A stretch of DNA of 64,000 nucleotides, from positions 310,001 to 374,000 of the forward strand of contig NZ_BAOS01000004.1 of assembly GCF_002443295.1 (NCBI RefSeq), in the 5' to 3' direction. The notes below the pieces were generated by a model, which saw nothing but the letters and a program-made list of their open reading frames with translations, searched no databases and was not told where the DNA came from. The translations under genes and the position numbers were made by a program. This DNA is from Candidatus Scalindua japonica. Its GTDB lineage: Bacteria; Planctomycetota; Brocadiia; Brocadiales; Scalinduaceae. Shown here piece by piece: positions 8,109 through 16,863 of this stretch (position 1 is its first letter; the number at the start of each line of letters is the position of its first letter).

Positions 8109-8515
8109 TTTCGATATAAGTGTTCAAATTAACGGTAATCACTCGATTCATCTATCTTACGTCCAATCCCACAAAATCCCAGCATTTGCCTCATAAATGA
8201 GGCAACTACATCAAATCTATTGCAATATGAATTGTGATAGATTCAAACGCTCTTGTACAATTTTTTTTTCTTTCTTTTTACGGACATACAAAATAGAAAT
8301 CAATTTCTGATTTCCAATTTCAACATAATTTTGATAATGATGGATGTGGTCTATTCAAAGATAAAAGGCTGTATTATATCGCCTGCCATAATGGTATTGA
8401 TGTGTGTAGAAACTCTTATCAGAATTTTGGAATAGCAGAACCGTATAACAGAGAATGATAAATATTGACTTATGTTTTTTGCATTGATACAGTTTATAAA
8501 TATGATTCGCCTCTC
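8109..8515. other. non-coding stretch with one perfect palindrome
   Basis: I see no credible gene. TTGCCTCAT (8186-8194) and ATGAGGCAA (8197-8205) form a perfect 9-bp hairpin with a 2-base loop and no T-tract. A short open frame at 8253-8435 lacks a ribosome binding site and recognisable composition. Confidence 0.5.
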
Positions 8516-8690
8516 TGTCAATGGCCATTTTGAAGTGACCCCCTGGCGGACAATAAAAATGACCCCCCCCTGTTGATAAAAACTACAATTTACTCTGTTT
8601 TTCTTTTAGTCTATAACTATCACCTCCCATCATTTAAAACATGTGAATGATGAATGACCCTGTCATCAATTGGCTTAACATAAAGCACTC
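8516..8690 (-). mobile_element. remnant of an IS21-family element: terminal end plus istB 3' fragment
   Basis: TGTCAATGGCCATTTTGAAG followed by TGACCCCC (8516 onward), with a second GACCCCCC block, resembles the ends of IS21-type elements. Reading inward on the minus strand, about 20 codons (stop at 8620-8622) give KPIDDRVIHHSHVLNDGR. This resembles the C-terminus of the IstB helper ATPase ('DRliHhahvl.GeSyR'). No further istA or istB sequence is recognisable to the right, so the element has been largely deleted. Confidence 0.55.
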
Positions 8691-8999
8691 ATTGTTATTC
8701 TTTTTCATTGGTGCATGGGGAATAATAAACCGGAAGACATAAGTTGCCGCTAAAATAAAAAAGTAAAACGGTGTTTTACCTTAAATAAAAAATATTGATT
8801 ACGTACTGTATTCTCCTTCCTTCAATATCCTTAGTGTATCCTGATGTATAAGCTTCCTATTGATTTTTCTATGTTTAGTCACTTAGTACAAAAACAAGTG
8901 CAAAGCTTTCAATTGCATAAAGGTAATACATAGAAGATTTTCCACCTATTCTAACCACTATATGATAAACTATTAGAATTAACAATTTGGGGAAACAAA
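8691..8999. other. non-coding stretch, no gene seen
   Basis: AT-rich DNA with many stops in all frames and no hairpin or repeat that I can support. It ends in a GGGG-type ribosome binding site (8989-8992) for the antitoxin-like frame that follows. Confidence 0.4.
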
Positions 9000-9185
9000 A
9001 TTATAATTGCAAAAGAACAAGTACTTAAAGCAATTCAGGAGCTTCCACAAAAGACCTCTATTGAAGATACTATGGAAAAATTGTATGTCATTTATAAGGT
9101 AGATCGAGGTATTAAACAAGCTGATTCAGGGCAAAAAATCTCTCAGGAAGAAGCGAAAAAAAGAATGGAAAAATGGTTAAAGTAA
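9000..9185 (+). CDS. antitoxin-like protein of a RelE/ParE-type module, start codon unclear
   Basis: The frame reads IAKEQVLKAIQELPQKTSIE, then EKLYVIYKVDRGIKQADSG and ends EEAKKRMEKWLK. This pattern is familiar from small antitoxins paired with RelE/ParE toxins. No ATG/GTG/TTG lies at the expected position; the first in-frame codons after the ribosome-binding-like GGGG (8989-8992) are ATT and ATA. Either a rare ATT start is used or the original ATG has mutated. The partner toxin downstream is reduced to about 19 codons, so this looks like an orphan antitoxin. Confidence 0.6.
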   Translation: MIIAKEQVLKAIQELPQKTSIEDTMEKLYVIYKVDRGIKQADSGQKISQEEAKKRMEKWLK

Positions 9186-9232
9186 TATGGACAGATCAAG
9201 CGTTATATGATTTGGATTCTATATCCGACTAG
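9173..9232 (+). pseudogene. RelE/ParE-type toxin, N-terminal stub
   Basis: The ATG at 9173 overlaps the antitoxin-like frame in the usual way. The 19 residues MVKVIWTDQALYDLDSISD match the beginning of RelE/ParE toxins ('M.kv.Wt..A..dLe.I..Y'). They then meet TAG at 9230-9232, where the DNA changes to unrelated non-coding sequence. The catalytic part is missing, so no toxin can be made. Confidence 0.65.
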
Positions 9233-9862
9233 ACGCAAGGAATAGCAAGCGGTTTTTTATGAATTTCTAAACGTTTTAACCTTTGGACATTGAACCATTG
9301 AACGTTTTCAAAAAAATCTGTGTAATCTGCGTAATCTGTGGAGAAAAAAGTAATTCTCTAGCAAAGTTACATATGTTATAATGGTTTTGCGTGAGGCAAA
9401 AAAAAAGAAGTCAATTCCATAATTCCTACATTATATAAGTAATTTACGTGTGAGCTTTGCTGGAGACGTCTTGAGCCTCATTTATAATTCAAAATAAGAA
9501 AAAAACCTATAAATCCTTTAGTATCAATTATTTGTATGTTTTTTGAGTGCCTCTTGGCAGGTGTTAGGAATTATGCAAATGCCGTTAACTATATTACGCA
9601 CCTTAAGGCGTTGTGCAGCAGTGTGTTATGTAATTCCTCGTTGGGTTAATCGCAAACGAATGTTAGAATCCTAACACTTGGCTAATTAAATTTCCTTTAA
9701 TACTACAGACTATAGTAAATTAATTGTAGCATATAAAGCTGGTTGTTTACAACAAAACCTAGAAACAAGTTCTGTATATAAAAGGGCTTACATGTTTATA
9801 ATCTGTGCAATCGAATTCAACATTACTAATTAACAATGAATTATCAAGTGCATAGCTAGGCC
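9233..9862. other. intergenic DNA with short direct and inverted repeats
   Basis: No gene is seen. Around 9310-9345 the words TGTAATCTGCGTAATCTGTGG form a short direct repeat of the kind often dispersed in genomes. GTGTTAGGA at 9561-9569 is inverted as TCCTAACAC at 9669-9677, enclosing about 100 bases; this could be a small non-autonomous element. Confidence 0.35.
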
Positions 9863-9880
9863 GTGGCATGCTTCTTGCTT
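9863..9880 (+). promoter_or_regulatory. sigma-54 (-24/-12) promoter for the PEP-CTERM gene
   Basis: GTGGCATGCTTCTTGCTT contains GG at 9865-9866 and GC at 9877-9878 with exactly ten bases between. It agrees with TGGCAC-N5-TTGC at all but one position. Transcription would begin near 9890, leaving a leader of about 280 bases before the TTG start at 10169. In other bacteria PEP-CTERM genes are known to be driven by RpoN with the PrsK/PrsR two-component system, which supports the assignment. No enhancer sites could be identified. Confidence 0.7.
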
Positions 9881-10168
9881 ATTACAAGTAAAAAGAATTA
9901 CTGGACATTTTTCATGCTAGAGAAAGTAAAGAAAATATCTTATCATTAAATTAGTAAGTTTAGTAGAAAGGAGGGAACAATTAGGGAGATGAGAAACTGG
10001 TTATCTATTTAGTACAAAAGGTATGAAAAAAAATCTTATCTTGCTTTTTTAAAACTGTTCTGTAAGATTATTTTCCTACAAAAAGAGTTTTTTGTACTAT
10101 CTATTTTGTTGTTATGCTAGTATTGGTTAATTTTGCTTTATTAAAACACAGGAAGGAGGGTATAAGAA

Positions 10169-10927
10169 TTGAAAAAATATTATAGTAGCTTCGTTATCTT
10201 AATTTTATTAGTAGGTGTTATTCTTATTGGCAAGGCACAAAATGCCAATGCTTCATTTGTATTAACTTTAGACGATTTAGGTACGATTGGCATAGACGTT
10301 ATTATAGTGGACGATGTTGATGGAGTTATTGGCACTTTGACAAGTGTTGGTGTATCGAACACAGCTGATGCTAGTTTAGGTGACGGGTTGATTAGTTATA
10401 CTGGAGCCGCGGGTTCGTTTGCAGTCAATTTCACGGCTGGTGCATCTAAGCCAGTTATTGGGCCTCAGCAAATTGATTTGGTTGATCTCAGTATTACAGG
10501 GGCAGCAGGCTCTTTGGTGTTGGGATTGACAGATACTGGATTTATTGGATCTGGAATTCCATCGTCAATAACTGATGCGATAGGTGGAACAACCGTTGGA
10601 ACCGTCTTAGCTTCAGGACATTACGACCCTGCAAACGTAGAGTTTGGCCTAGGAGCTATTCCTGCGTCACTTGGGCCTTTTGTTGCGCCGACACAGGGGA
10701 CTGTTGAGCCGTTCTCAGGCTCTGCATCTGCAGCAGTTGCTGCTCACGCTGGATTATTTTCGCTTACTAAGTTTGTTACGATTACACATACCACAGGGGG
10801 TGCTACTAGTTTTAACAATTCTCTTAGTGTACCAGAACCCGGACTTGCGCTTCTTTTAGGAATCAGCCTGGTAGGCTTGGTTGGAGTAGGAGCAACGCGA
10901 AGGTTCAAGGGAGCGAAAAAGGAGTAG
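10169..10927 (+). CDS. PEP-CTERM sorting-domain protein (exosortase substrate)
   Basis: The TTG start at 10169 lies 8 bases after a strong GGAAGGAGGG site. The 252 residues begin with a signal peptide (KKYYSSFVILILLVGVILIG, cleavage near NANA) and continue as a Gly/Ala/Ser/Thr-rich exported domain. They end with the sorting signal VPEPG, a hydrophobic helix and the basic tail RRFKGAKKE. Exosortase is expected to recognise and cleave at PEP and hand the protein to the cell surface or exopolymer. The middle domain resembles no enzyme I know. It is a single-gene unit with its own sigma-54-type promoter and terminator. Confidence 0.9.
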   Translation: MKKYYSSFVILILLVGVILIGKAQNANASFVLTLDDLGTIGIDVIIVDDVDGVIGTLTSVGVSNTADASLGDGLISYTGAAGSFAVNFTAGASKPVIGPQQIDLVDLSITGAAGSLVLGLTDTGFIGSGIPSSITDAIGGTTVGTVLASGHYDPANVEFGLGAIPASLGPFVAPTQGTVEPFSGSASAAVAAHAGLFSLTKFVTITHTTGGATSFNNSLSVPEPGLALLLGISLVGLVGVGATRRFKGAKKE

Positions 10928-10970
10928 AAGCAAAGATTTGTTTAAATTTGATCAAGTTTGTACAACATAC

Positions 10971-11013
10971 AAAACGTCTGTGTCAATTTGTTTGCCGACA
11001 CAGACGTTTTTTT
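10971..11013 (+). terminator. intrinsic terminator after the PEP-CTERM gene
   Basis: AACGTCTGTGTC (10973-10984) and GACACAGACGTT (10997-11008) form a perfect 12-bp stem with a 12-base loop, followed by a T-tract to 11013. It is one of the strongest terminators in the window. Confidence 0.92.
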
Positions 11014-11136
11014 ATGGCATTCTTTCTTTTGTTGTAACTGCTTAGCTTCGGAGGTACTATACAAGCGCTTTTTTTGAAAACGCACTTTGGTTATGATTTC
11101 ATGGTTTTGTTTGTCAGTTCTGGCTTTAAGAAGTAG

Positions 11137-12291
11137 CTATAGACCCTTGATGTCACTTAAAGCGTCAAGCAACCTGTCTATATCCTCTTTCGTATGTGTT
11201 GACATGACCGTCATCCTGAGACGGCTTGAATTAGCAGGAACAGTTGGTGGGCGAATAGCTGGGACCAGGATGCCACTCTTAAAAAGTGCGGTAGACATGT
11301 CAACCGCCCTTTGCGCATCTCCTGCCAGGATTGGGATAATCGGGCTTTCTGACGATATCATGTTAAGGTCCATCGATCTCAGCTTATCTTTTATATAATG
11401 AACGTTATGCCAGAGTGATTCACGGATCGATTGGTCTTTCTGAATTAATCTTAAACCGGCAAGAGACGCGGCACATACTGCAGGAGGAAGCGCTGTAGTA
11501 TACATAAAAGACCTCGCTTTATTTCTCAGGTAATTAATTAAATCAATTTCACCGGTGACATACCCACCCAGACTTCCAATCGCCTTGCTTAAGGTACCCA
11601 TAACAATGTCCACCTCTTTATTTAAATCAAAATGTTCAACAACCCCCCTGCCGCTTTCCCCAAAAACACCAGTTGCATGGGCCTCATCTACCATAACCAT
11701 AGCTTTGTATTTTTCTGCGATATTGATGATATCTGGCAGAGGAGCCAAATCTCCATCCATACTGAAGACTGAATCGGTAACGATAAGCTTACGATTATAT
11801 TTTGCCGATTTCCTGAATATATTTTCCAGTTTCTCCATATTGCAATGTGCGTAAACTCTAAAATCAGCACCTGATAGCCGACAACCGTCAATTATACTTG
11901 CATGATTTAATTTATCACAGATAACCAGGTCTCCACCAGCTACCATTGTAGAAATAGCACCTAAATTAGCCATATATCCTGTAGGAAATACCAGAGCAGC
12001 TTCTTTTCCTTTAAATCTTGATATTTCATCTTCGAGTAATTCATGCAGTTTCATATTTCCGGATACCAGTCTCGATGCGCCCGCCCCCCATCCATACTCT
12101 TCTACAGCATCTTTAACCGCTTTTATTACCGTCGGATTATTCGCAAGGCCTAAATAATTATTTGAGCAAAAAGATAAAAACATTTTGCCATTTATTTCTA
12201 TATGCGTACCCTGTGAGTTATCAACAACCTTCAGTTCCCTGTACAAACCTGACTGTTTAATTCTATTTAGTTCGTCTGATATATATTTCAT
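11137..12291 (-). CDS. bioF: 8-amino-7-oxononanoate synthase / glycine C-acetyltransferase family enzyme
   Basis: A PLP-dependent alpha-oxoamine synthase of 384 residues, the normal length. Motifs in order are SFCSNNYLGLA, GWGAGASRLVSG, FPTGYMANLGA, DKLNHASIIDGC, MVDEAHATGVFG and the PLP-lysine segment GTLSKAIGSLGGYV. The family condenses an amino acid with an acyl thioester: BioF uses alanine and pimeloyl-ACP/CoA in biotin synthesis, Kbl uses glycine and acetyl-CoA. No other biotin or threonine-degradation gene is adjacent, so the substrate stays open; length and motifs slightly favour BioF. It is convergent with the PEP-CTERM gene. Confidence 0.85.
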   Translation of the reverse strand: MKYISDELNRIKQSGLYRELKVVDNSQGTHIEINGKMFLSFCSNNYLGLANNPTVIKAVKDAVEEYGWGAGASRLVSGNMKLHELLEDEISRFKGKEAALVFPTGYMANLGAISTMVAGGDLVICDKLNHASIIDGCRLSGADFRVYAHCNMEKLENIFRKSAKYNRKLIVTDSVFSMDGDLAPLPDIINIAEKYKAMVMVDEAHATGVFGESGRGVVEHFDLNKEVDIVMGTLSKAIGSLGGYVTGEIDLINYLRNKARSFMYTTALPPAVCAASLAGLRLIQKDQSIRESLWHNVHYIKDKLRSMDLNMISSESPIIPILAGDAQRAVDMSTALFKSGILVPAIRPPTVPANSSRLRMTVMSTHTKEDIDRLLDALSDIKGL

Positions 12292-12435
12292 CTTTCAAAT
12301 GTAATAGTAAAATCGGATTGCTCAAACAGAATGATGTGGTATACTGATACAATTAATCATTAATTGACAATCTTAGATTAAAACGAAACTACAAAAAGAA
12401 TCTATAGTTTAGAAAAGTAAGGAAAAAGACAGCAT

Positions 12436-12614
12436 CATCCGGTTAGGTTTTTGCGCATTGCAAATTAATGCTTCAAAACTGTCATTCCCTCCCGCCTGTA
12501 CCTATTCGGGCAGGCATGCTTTAAGCGGGAATCCAGATTGAACGAGTCACATAGATACCCGATAAAGGAATTCGGGTATGACAAAAGCGGTATACGCAAT
12601 AACCTAACCGGATG
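12436..12614. repeat. MITE-like element with 22-bp inverted ends
   Basis: Bases 12436-12457 reappear inverted at 12593-12614 with two mismatches; the shared core is AACCTAACCGGATG. The 135 bases inside contain nested palindromes: CCCGCCTG/CAGGCATG, a TCCCGC/GCGGGA stem, and GATACCCGA/TTCGGGTATG. It carries no gene. The form, about 180 bp with terminal inverted repeats, is that of a miniature inverted-repeat element. It lies directly before cutA, 25 bases from its start, so it may supply or disturb cutA control. Confidence 0.7.
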
Positions 12615-12639
12615 CTTCTGGGAAAAACTAAACATTAAA

Positions 12640-12957
12640 ATGACAGACTGCATTGTTATTTATATCACTACAGGGTCGATAACTGAAGCGAAAAAGATAG
12701 GGCATACTCTGGTTGAAGAAAAATTAGCAGCATGTTCTAATATCGTTTCGCCAATTCGCTCAATTTATAGCTGGCAAGGAAAGATATGTGAAGATAAAGA
12801 AGCATTGATGATTCTGAAATCCAAAAAAAAACTTTTTAAACAGATTGTAAAGAGAGTAGAAAAACTACACAGTTACGATGTCCCGGAAATTATTGCGATG
12901 CCCATAGTAGAAGGTTCCGACAAATATCTCTCCTGGCTGAAAGAAGAGACTCAATAG
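12640..12957 (+). CDS. cutA: divalent-cation tolerance protein CutA
   Basis: From the ATG at 12640 the protein is 105 residues, the standard length, with MTDCIVIYITTGS and EEKLAACSNIVSPIRSIYSW. It continues with AMPIVEGSDKYLSWL. An upstream in-frame ATG at 12538 would put 34 residues inside the MITE-like repeat and is unlikely to be the original start. CutA is a trimeric, ferredoxin-like-fold protein linked to copper tolerance, whose exact activity is unsettled. It stands alone, convergent with the MBL hydrolase gene. Confidence 0.92.
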   Translation: MTDCIVIYITTGSITEAKKIGHTLVEEKLAACSNIVSPIRSIYSWQGKICEDKEALMILKSKKKLFKQIVKRVEKLHSYDVPEIIAMPIVEGSDKYLSWLKEETQ

Positions 12958-13000
12958 ATTATTTGTTCTCATACACCGATTCAGACAAGTTGTCCACTGT

Positions 13001-13840
13001 TTAAATAACCAATTCCATACCTTCGTATGCGGCAAAAGACCCCTTAAATTCTTTTCTTGCTGCGATTTCAAGCTTGTCAATAAAGCTGTCATCATGGTCC
13101 GGATCGTGATGAAATAAAATAAATTTTTTCACTTTAGCAGCTTTTGCAACTTTAACTCCCTGCATCCACGTAGAATGTCCCCATCCGGTCCTTGGAATTC
13201 CAGTTTTACCGGAATATTCATCATCAGTATAATTACTATCATAAACAAGAACATCTGCGTTTAAAGATAGTTTCAGTAATGTAGGATCTATACAATTGAA
13301 ATGCTCTGTATCTGTCGCGTAAACAAAGGACTTCCCCGCGTATTCAATCCTGTACCCTATGCACCCCCCGGGGTGATTTAGATGTGCAAGTCGAATTTTT
13401 ACATTTTCTATCTTTATACTATCGTTTCTCGTTATTTCATGAAAGCCTATCTTTGCATTCAACTCTGATAACGATAAGGGAAAATATGGAAACATTAATT
13501 GAGCAGTGAACAGTTGCTCCAATGTAAAATTCATTTTCCTTTCACCAATCAACGTAATTGAATATTTGCTATTAAAAACGGGAGAAAAAAACGGGAACCC
13601 TTGTATATGGTCCCAATGAAAATGTGAAAATAGTATGTTAATATGCTGAGGTTTTTCCGTTAATATTTTATTACCTAATTTCCTGATACCACTACCGGCA
13701 TCAAGAATGAATATCTCCTTACCACATCTAATTTCGATACAGGATGTATTTCCTCCATATTTAATGGTTTCTTTACCTGGTGTGCAGATACTACCCCTAA
13801 CACCCCAGAAGCGAATATACATTTTATCTGTTGTTGCCAT
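13001..13840 (-). CDS. metallo-beta-lactamase-fold hydrolase
   Basis: 279 residues with the MBL metal motif FSHFHWDHIQGFPFF (HxHxDH, about residues 94-99) and LDAGSGIRKLG before it. Later come the metal-binding positions LNHPGGCIGYRI and YATDTEHF, and a final FILFHHDPDHDD. The start MYIRFWGVRGSICTPG is typical of a conserved group related to ribonuclease Z and class III cAMP phosphodiesterases. The substrate is unknown. The gene ends 44 bases from the convergent cutA. Confidence 0.8.
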   Translation of the reverse strand: MATTDKMYIRFWGVRGSICTPGKETIKYGGNTSCIEIRCGKEIFILDAGSGIRKLGNKILTEKPQHINILFSHFHWDHIQGFPFFSPVFNSKYSITLIGERKMNFTLEQLFTAQLMFPYFPLSLSELNAKIGFHEITRNDSIKIENVKIRLAHLNHPGGCIGYRIEYAGKSFVYATDTEHFNCIDPTLLKLSLNADVLVYDSNYTDDEYSGKTGIPRTGWGHSTWMQGVKVAKAAKVKKFILFHHDPDHDDSFIDKLEIAARKEFKGSFAAYEGMELVI

Positions 13841-13882
13841 ATGGCATCCCCTCTCACCCAGAGACCTGCTACTATTACTAAT

Positions 13883-14452
13883 TTATCCGAACATCTCTTT
13901 TTCTATTATCAAACACAAAATATGACCGATTGTTATATGGCATTCCTGTATGCGGGCCGTATCAATAGAAGGAATTTCCAGACATATATCAACATGATCT
14001 TTTATACTGCCGCCACCTTTACCGGTAAAAGCAATAGTCTTTGCTCCTTTTTCGTTTGCCAGTTTTACAGCGTTAATGATACTCACAGAATTACCACTTG
14101 TAGTTAAGCCCAACACAATATCATTTTCATTAACAAATGCATCTACCTGTCTTTCATAACACATATCATATCCAAAGTCATTTGTAATTGCTGTCAATAC
14201 AGATGTATCTGTAGTTAATGCAAGCGCAGGCAACGGCTTTCTATTTTTTTTAAATCGCCCAACCAGCTCTCCTGAAATATGCTGCGCATCCGCGGCACTT
14301 CCACCATTACCCACAAGGTACAACGAATGACCGGTTTTAAATGCTTCTACTAATATGTTCGCAATTTGAATAATAAGGTCTACACTACTCGAAAGGAGTT
14401 CCTCCCTTAATTTAATACTTTCATTTAAAGATGATTCTATTTCCTTTTTCAT
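13883..14452 (-). CDS. gmhA: phosphoheptose isomerase (sedoheptulose 7-phosphate isomerase)
   Basis: A single SIS domain of 189 residues. It has VGNGGSAADAQHISGELVGR, RKPLPALALTTDTS, the catalytic ITNDFGYD.CY region and GLTTSGNSVSI. GmhA converts sedoheptulose 7-phosphate to D-glycero-D-manno-heptose 7-phosphate, the first step of LPS-core heptose synthesis. The next enzyme, HldE, is encoded just upstream on the same strand (127-base gap), so the two probably share a transcript. Confusion with DiaA is possible in principle, but the neighbour argues for GmhA. Confidence 0.93.
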   Translation of the reverse strand: MKKEIESSLNESIKLREELLSSSVDLIIQIANILVEAFKTGHSLYLVGNGGSAADAQHISGELVGRFKKNRKPLPALALTTDTSVLTAITNDFGYDMCYERQVDAFVNENDIVLGLTTSGNSVSIINAVKLANEKGAKTIAFTGKGGGSIKDHVDICLEIPSIDTARIQECHITIGHILCLIIEKEMFG

Positions 14453-14579
14453 ATGAAACAGCCCGCTCCGTTCACTATTTTATGATATTTTACATCGTAT
14501 AATGAAAAATACATTGAAAATTTTATATCAGCTCAAAAAACAGACAATTTAATAAATGAGAGCAATATCTAAAAACCAT

Positions 14580-16097
14580 CTATCGTGGTTTACTATTCCG
14601 TTCTAAAATCCTTTGAACAATATCAGTTGTTGATGAATCCTTTACAAAAGGCGCTAAAATCACTTTGCCGCCGTAAGATTCAACAAATTCACGCCCCACA
14701 ACTCCTTTCTCTTTCCAGTCTTCACCTTTTACAAGAATATCAGGTTTTATCCTTCTTATAAGTTTCTCAGGAGTTAATTCGTCAAAAAGGACTACATAGT
14801 TAATATCTTCCAGTGCAGAAATCAATCTTGCTCTTTCATCTTCTGAAACAAAAGGCCTGGTATCTCCCTTCTGTTCTCTTACAGAACTGTCGGTATTCAA
14901 CCCGATTACCAGTATATCACCCTGTTGTCTTGAATATTTAAGATATTCTATATGACCGATATGGAGTATGTCAAAGCACCCGTTTGTAAATACAATTCTC
15001 TCATTATTCCCCCTGTGTTTATTTAGTATCTCTTCCAACTCATCCAAAACTTTAATTTTTGTATAAAGGGGATTTGAGCCTCCCATAAGCTCGCTCAACA
15101 TCTCACTCTTACTGACAGGCACAGCGCCTATCTTACCAACCTCAATCCCGGCGGCAATATTTGCTATCATTGCCGCGTTTTGAAAACTATTCCCGCTGCC
15201 AACTACAAACCCAAAAACACTTAAAACCATATCACCCGCGCCACTGACATCGTAAACGTCCTTCGGAACGGTAGGGATTAAGTCACAAGAGCCATCATTA
15301 CAGCATAAAAACATTCCATCCTTATCGGCAGTTATAATGACGTACTCCAATGAAGACTCATCTAATAACTTCCGTCCGGCAGACTGCATGCTTTTAACGT
15401 CGGTTATCTTGATCCCTGTTGATAGTTTTGTTTCAAACCGGTTAGGTGTAATTGCAGTCGCACCCTTATAAATCGTATAGTCGTTTGAAAGCCTTGGATC
15501 TACTATAACCGGCACTTTGTGGTCTTTGCCTGATCGGATTACTGTTTCCAAAACACGCCCGGACAAAACGCCCTTATTCATATCTGATATCAGTATTATA
15601 TCAACGTGTGGGACCCTGGCGTTAATTTTATTGATAATTTTATCCTGTGCCTCCTCTTCTATATCATCAGCCTTCTCATAATCAATTCGCAAAAGTTGCT
15701 GAATCCCTTTTCCCGCTGATTGAAGATGTCCCATCATTCTGACCTTTACAGTTGTCGGCCTGTCTGATACTTGTACAATTCCATCCGTTTCTACTCCAAT
15801 ACCATTTAAATTTTCCAATAGCTGTTTGCCTTCATTATCATTGCCAATCGCACCATAACAATAAATATTCGCCCCAAGGTGAGCAAGGTTATTCGCGACA
15901 CTTCCTGCACCACCCGGTCTGACTTCTTCAGAAGTCACATTGAGAACCGGAATTGGCGCTTCCTGTGATATACGTTTAACTTCACCCCAAACGTATTTAT
16001 CGAGCATAAAATCCCCTATTAACAGTATATTCGGACTGCCGATATTTGATAAAATCTGTACCAGGCCTTGTGATCTATGATCAGCGTTATCAGTCAA
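14580..16097 (-). CDS. hldE: bifunctional heptose 7-phosphate kinase / heptose 1-phosphate adenylyltransferase
   Basis: 505 residues in two parts. Residues 1 to about 330 are a PfkB-family kinase (GDFMLDKYVWGEV, PGGAGSVANNLAHLGA, catalytic DVSGAGDMVLSVFG). Residues about 360-505 are a nucleotidylyltransferase (FTNGCFDILHIGHIEYL, VIGLNTDSSVREQKG, KGEDWKEKGVVG). Together they phosphorylate C1 of heptose 7-phosphate and, after GmhB removes C7 phosphate, add AMP to form ADP-heptose. The N-terminal kinase and C-terminal transferase order is the usual fused HldE form. With gmhA it shows an LPS-heptose pathway, hence a diderm envelope. Confidence 0.95.
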   Translation of the reverse strand: MTDNADHRSQGLVQILSNIGSPNILLIGDFMLDKYVWGEVKRISQEAPIPVLNVTSEEVRPGGAGSVANNLAHLGANIYCYGAIGNDNEGKQLLENLNGIGVETDGIVQVSDRPTTVKVRMMGHLQSAGKGIQQLLRIDYEKADDIEEEAQDKIINKINARVPHVDIILISDMNKGVLSGRVLETVIRSGKDHKVPVIVDPRLSNDYTIYKGATAITPNRFETKLSTGIKITDVKSMQSAGRKLLDESSLEYVIITADKDGMFLCCNDGSCDLIPTVPKDVYDVSGAGDMVLSVFGFVVGSGNSFQNAAMIANIAAGIEVGKIGAVPVSKSEMLSELMGGSNPLYTKIKVLDELEEILNKHRGNNERIVFTNGCFDILHIGHIEYLKYSRQQGDILVIGLNTDSSVREQKGDTRPFVSEDERARLISALEDINYVVLFDELTPEKLIRRIKPDILVKGEDWKEKGVVGREFVESYGGKVILAPFVKDSSTTDIVQRILERNSKPR

Positions 16098-16572
16098 TGG
16101 TCAACTCCAATATTATTTATTATTAGAACCGCAGAAAAAATATATTTATATACAACTTGTTTATTAATAAGTACCGACAGAATATCAGGTTAAAACCATA
16201 GTGTCAAATACAAATTGATGCTGTAAAAATAGTGTACTGATTGATTTTTTCGTTATATGAACTACTTTTTTTGTGTTGTACTGTTAGTGTGTAATGCATC
16301 TTAAAAATAGTAAAAAATAGTCTTTACAAACCCGGCCACCTGAGAAATCTATTAAAAAATATTACAATAACTATTTACCCTGAATTTTAATGTTCTCATA
16401 TTATATTAATAGTTGAATATATTAACTGATGTTTTCTATTGCAACAACATATACACTCTGATAAAATGAAGAATTCGTTAAATTCACAGCACACAAACAC
16501 TTATAGTGTCGTTCAATTAGTTTGAACGTTTAATACATTTACAATAAATATAATTAATGGAGATAAGTACTA
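16098..16572. other. divergent intergenic region between hldE and rpmE
   Basis: Very AT-rich, 475 bases, with no gene or stable hairpin that I can support. It should hold the promoters of the two divergent transcription units. No riboswitch-like or operator-like pattern stands out. Confidence 0.4.
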
Positions 16573-16863
16573 ATGAAAGAAGCAATTCATCCAACAATTG
16601 TAGAAACAACAGTCACTTGCGGTTGCGGAGAGACCTTTATAACACGGTCAACAAAAAGTAAGATTCATGTCGAAGTATGTTCAAAGTGTCATCCATTTTA
16701 CACGGGAAAACAGAAATTTGTAGACAGCGCTGGAAGAGTTGAAAGATTTAAACAAAAATTCAAATGGACAGATAATTCAGCAAAAGGCAATTCAGACAAT
16801 AATCCTGATGATCAGAATTCAGTTGCTGTAGAAAAAGAACCGGAGTCTAGTAGTGCAGATTAA
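16573..16863 (+). CDS. rpmE: ribosomal protein bL31, zinc-binding form with C-terminal extension
   Basis: The start [19 protein letters not shown] and the later [15 protein letters not shown] hold the four cysteines (CxC and CxxC) of the zinc-containing C+ type. The core ends near residue 66. A further 30 acidic, Asn/Ser-rich residues follow, longer than the usual protein, and the tail overlaps the prfA start. An AATGGAGAT site precedes the ATG. The rpmE-prfA-prmC order is a common translation-factor operon. Confidence 0.95.
   Translation: MKEAIHPTIVETTVTCGCGETFITRSTKSKIHVEVCSKCHPFYTGKQKFVDSAGRVERFKQKFKWTDNSAKGNSDNNPDDQNSVAVEKEPESSSAD

Noticed and set aside
8253-8435. 60-codon frame in the gap before the IS21 remnant
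   Set aside because: Phe/Ile-rich AT-driven translation without ribosome binding site or homology pattern.
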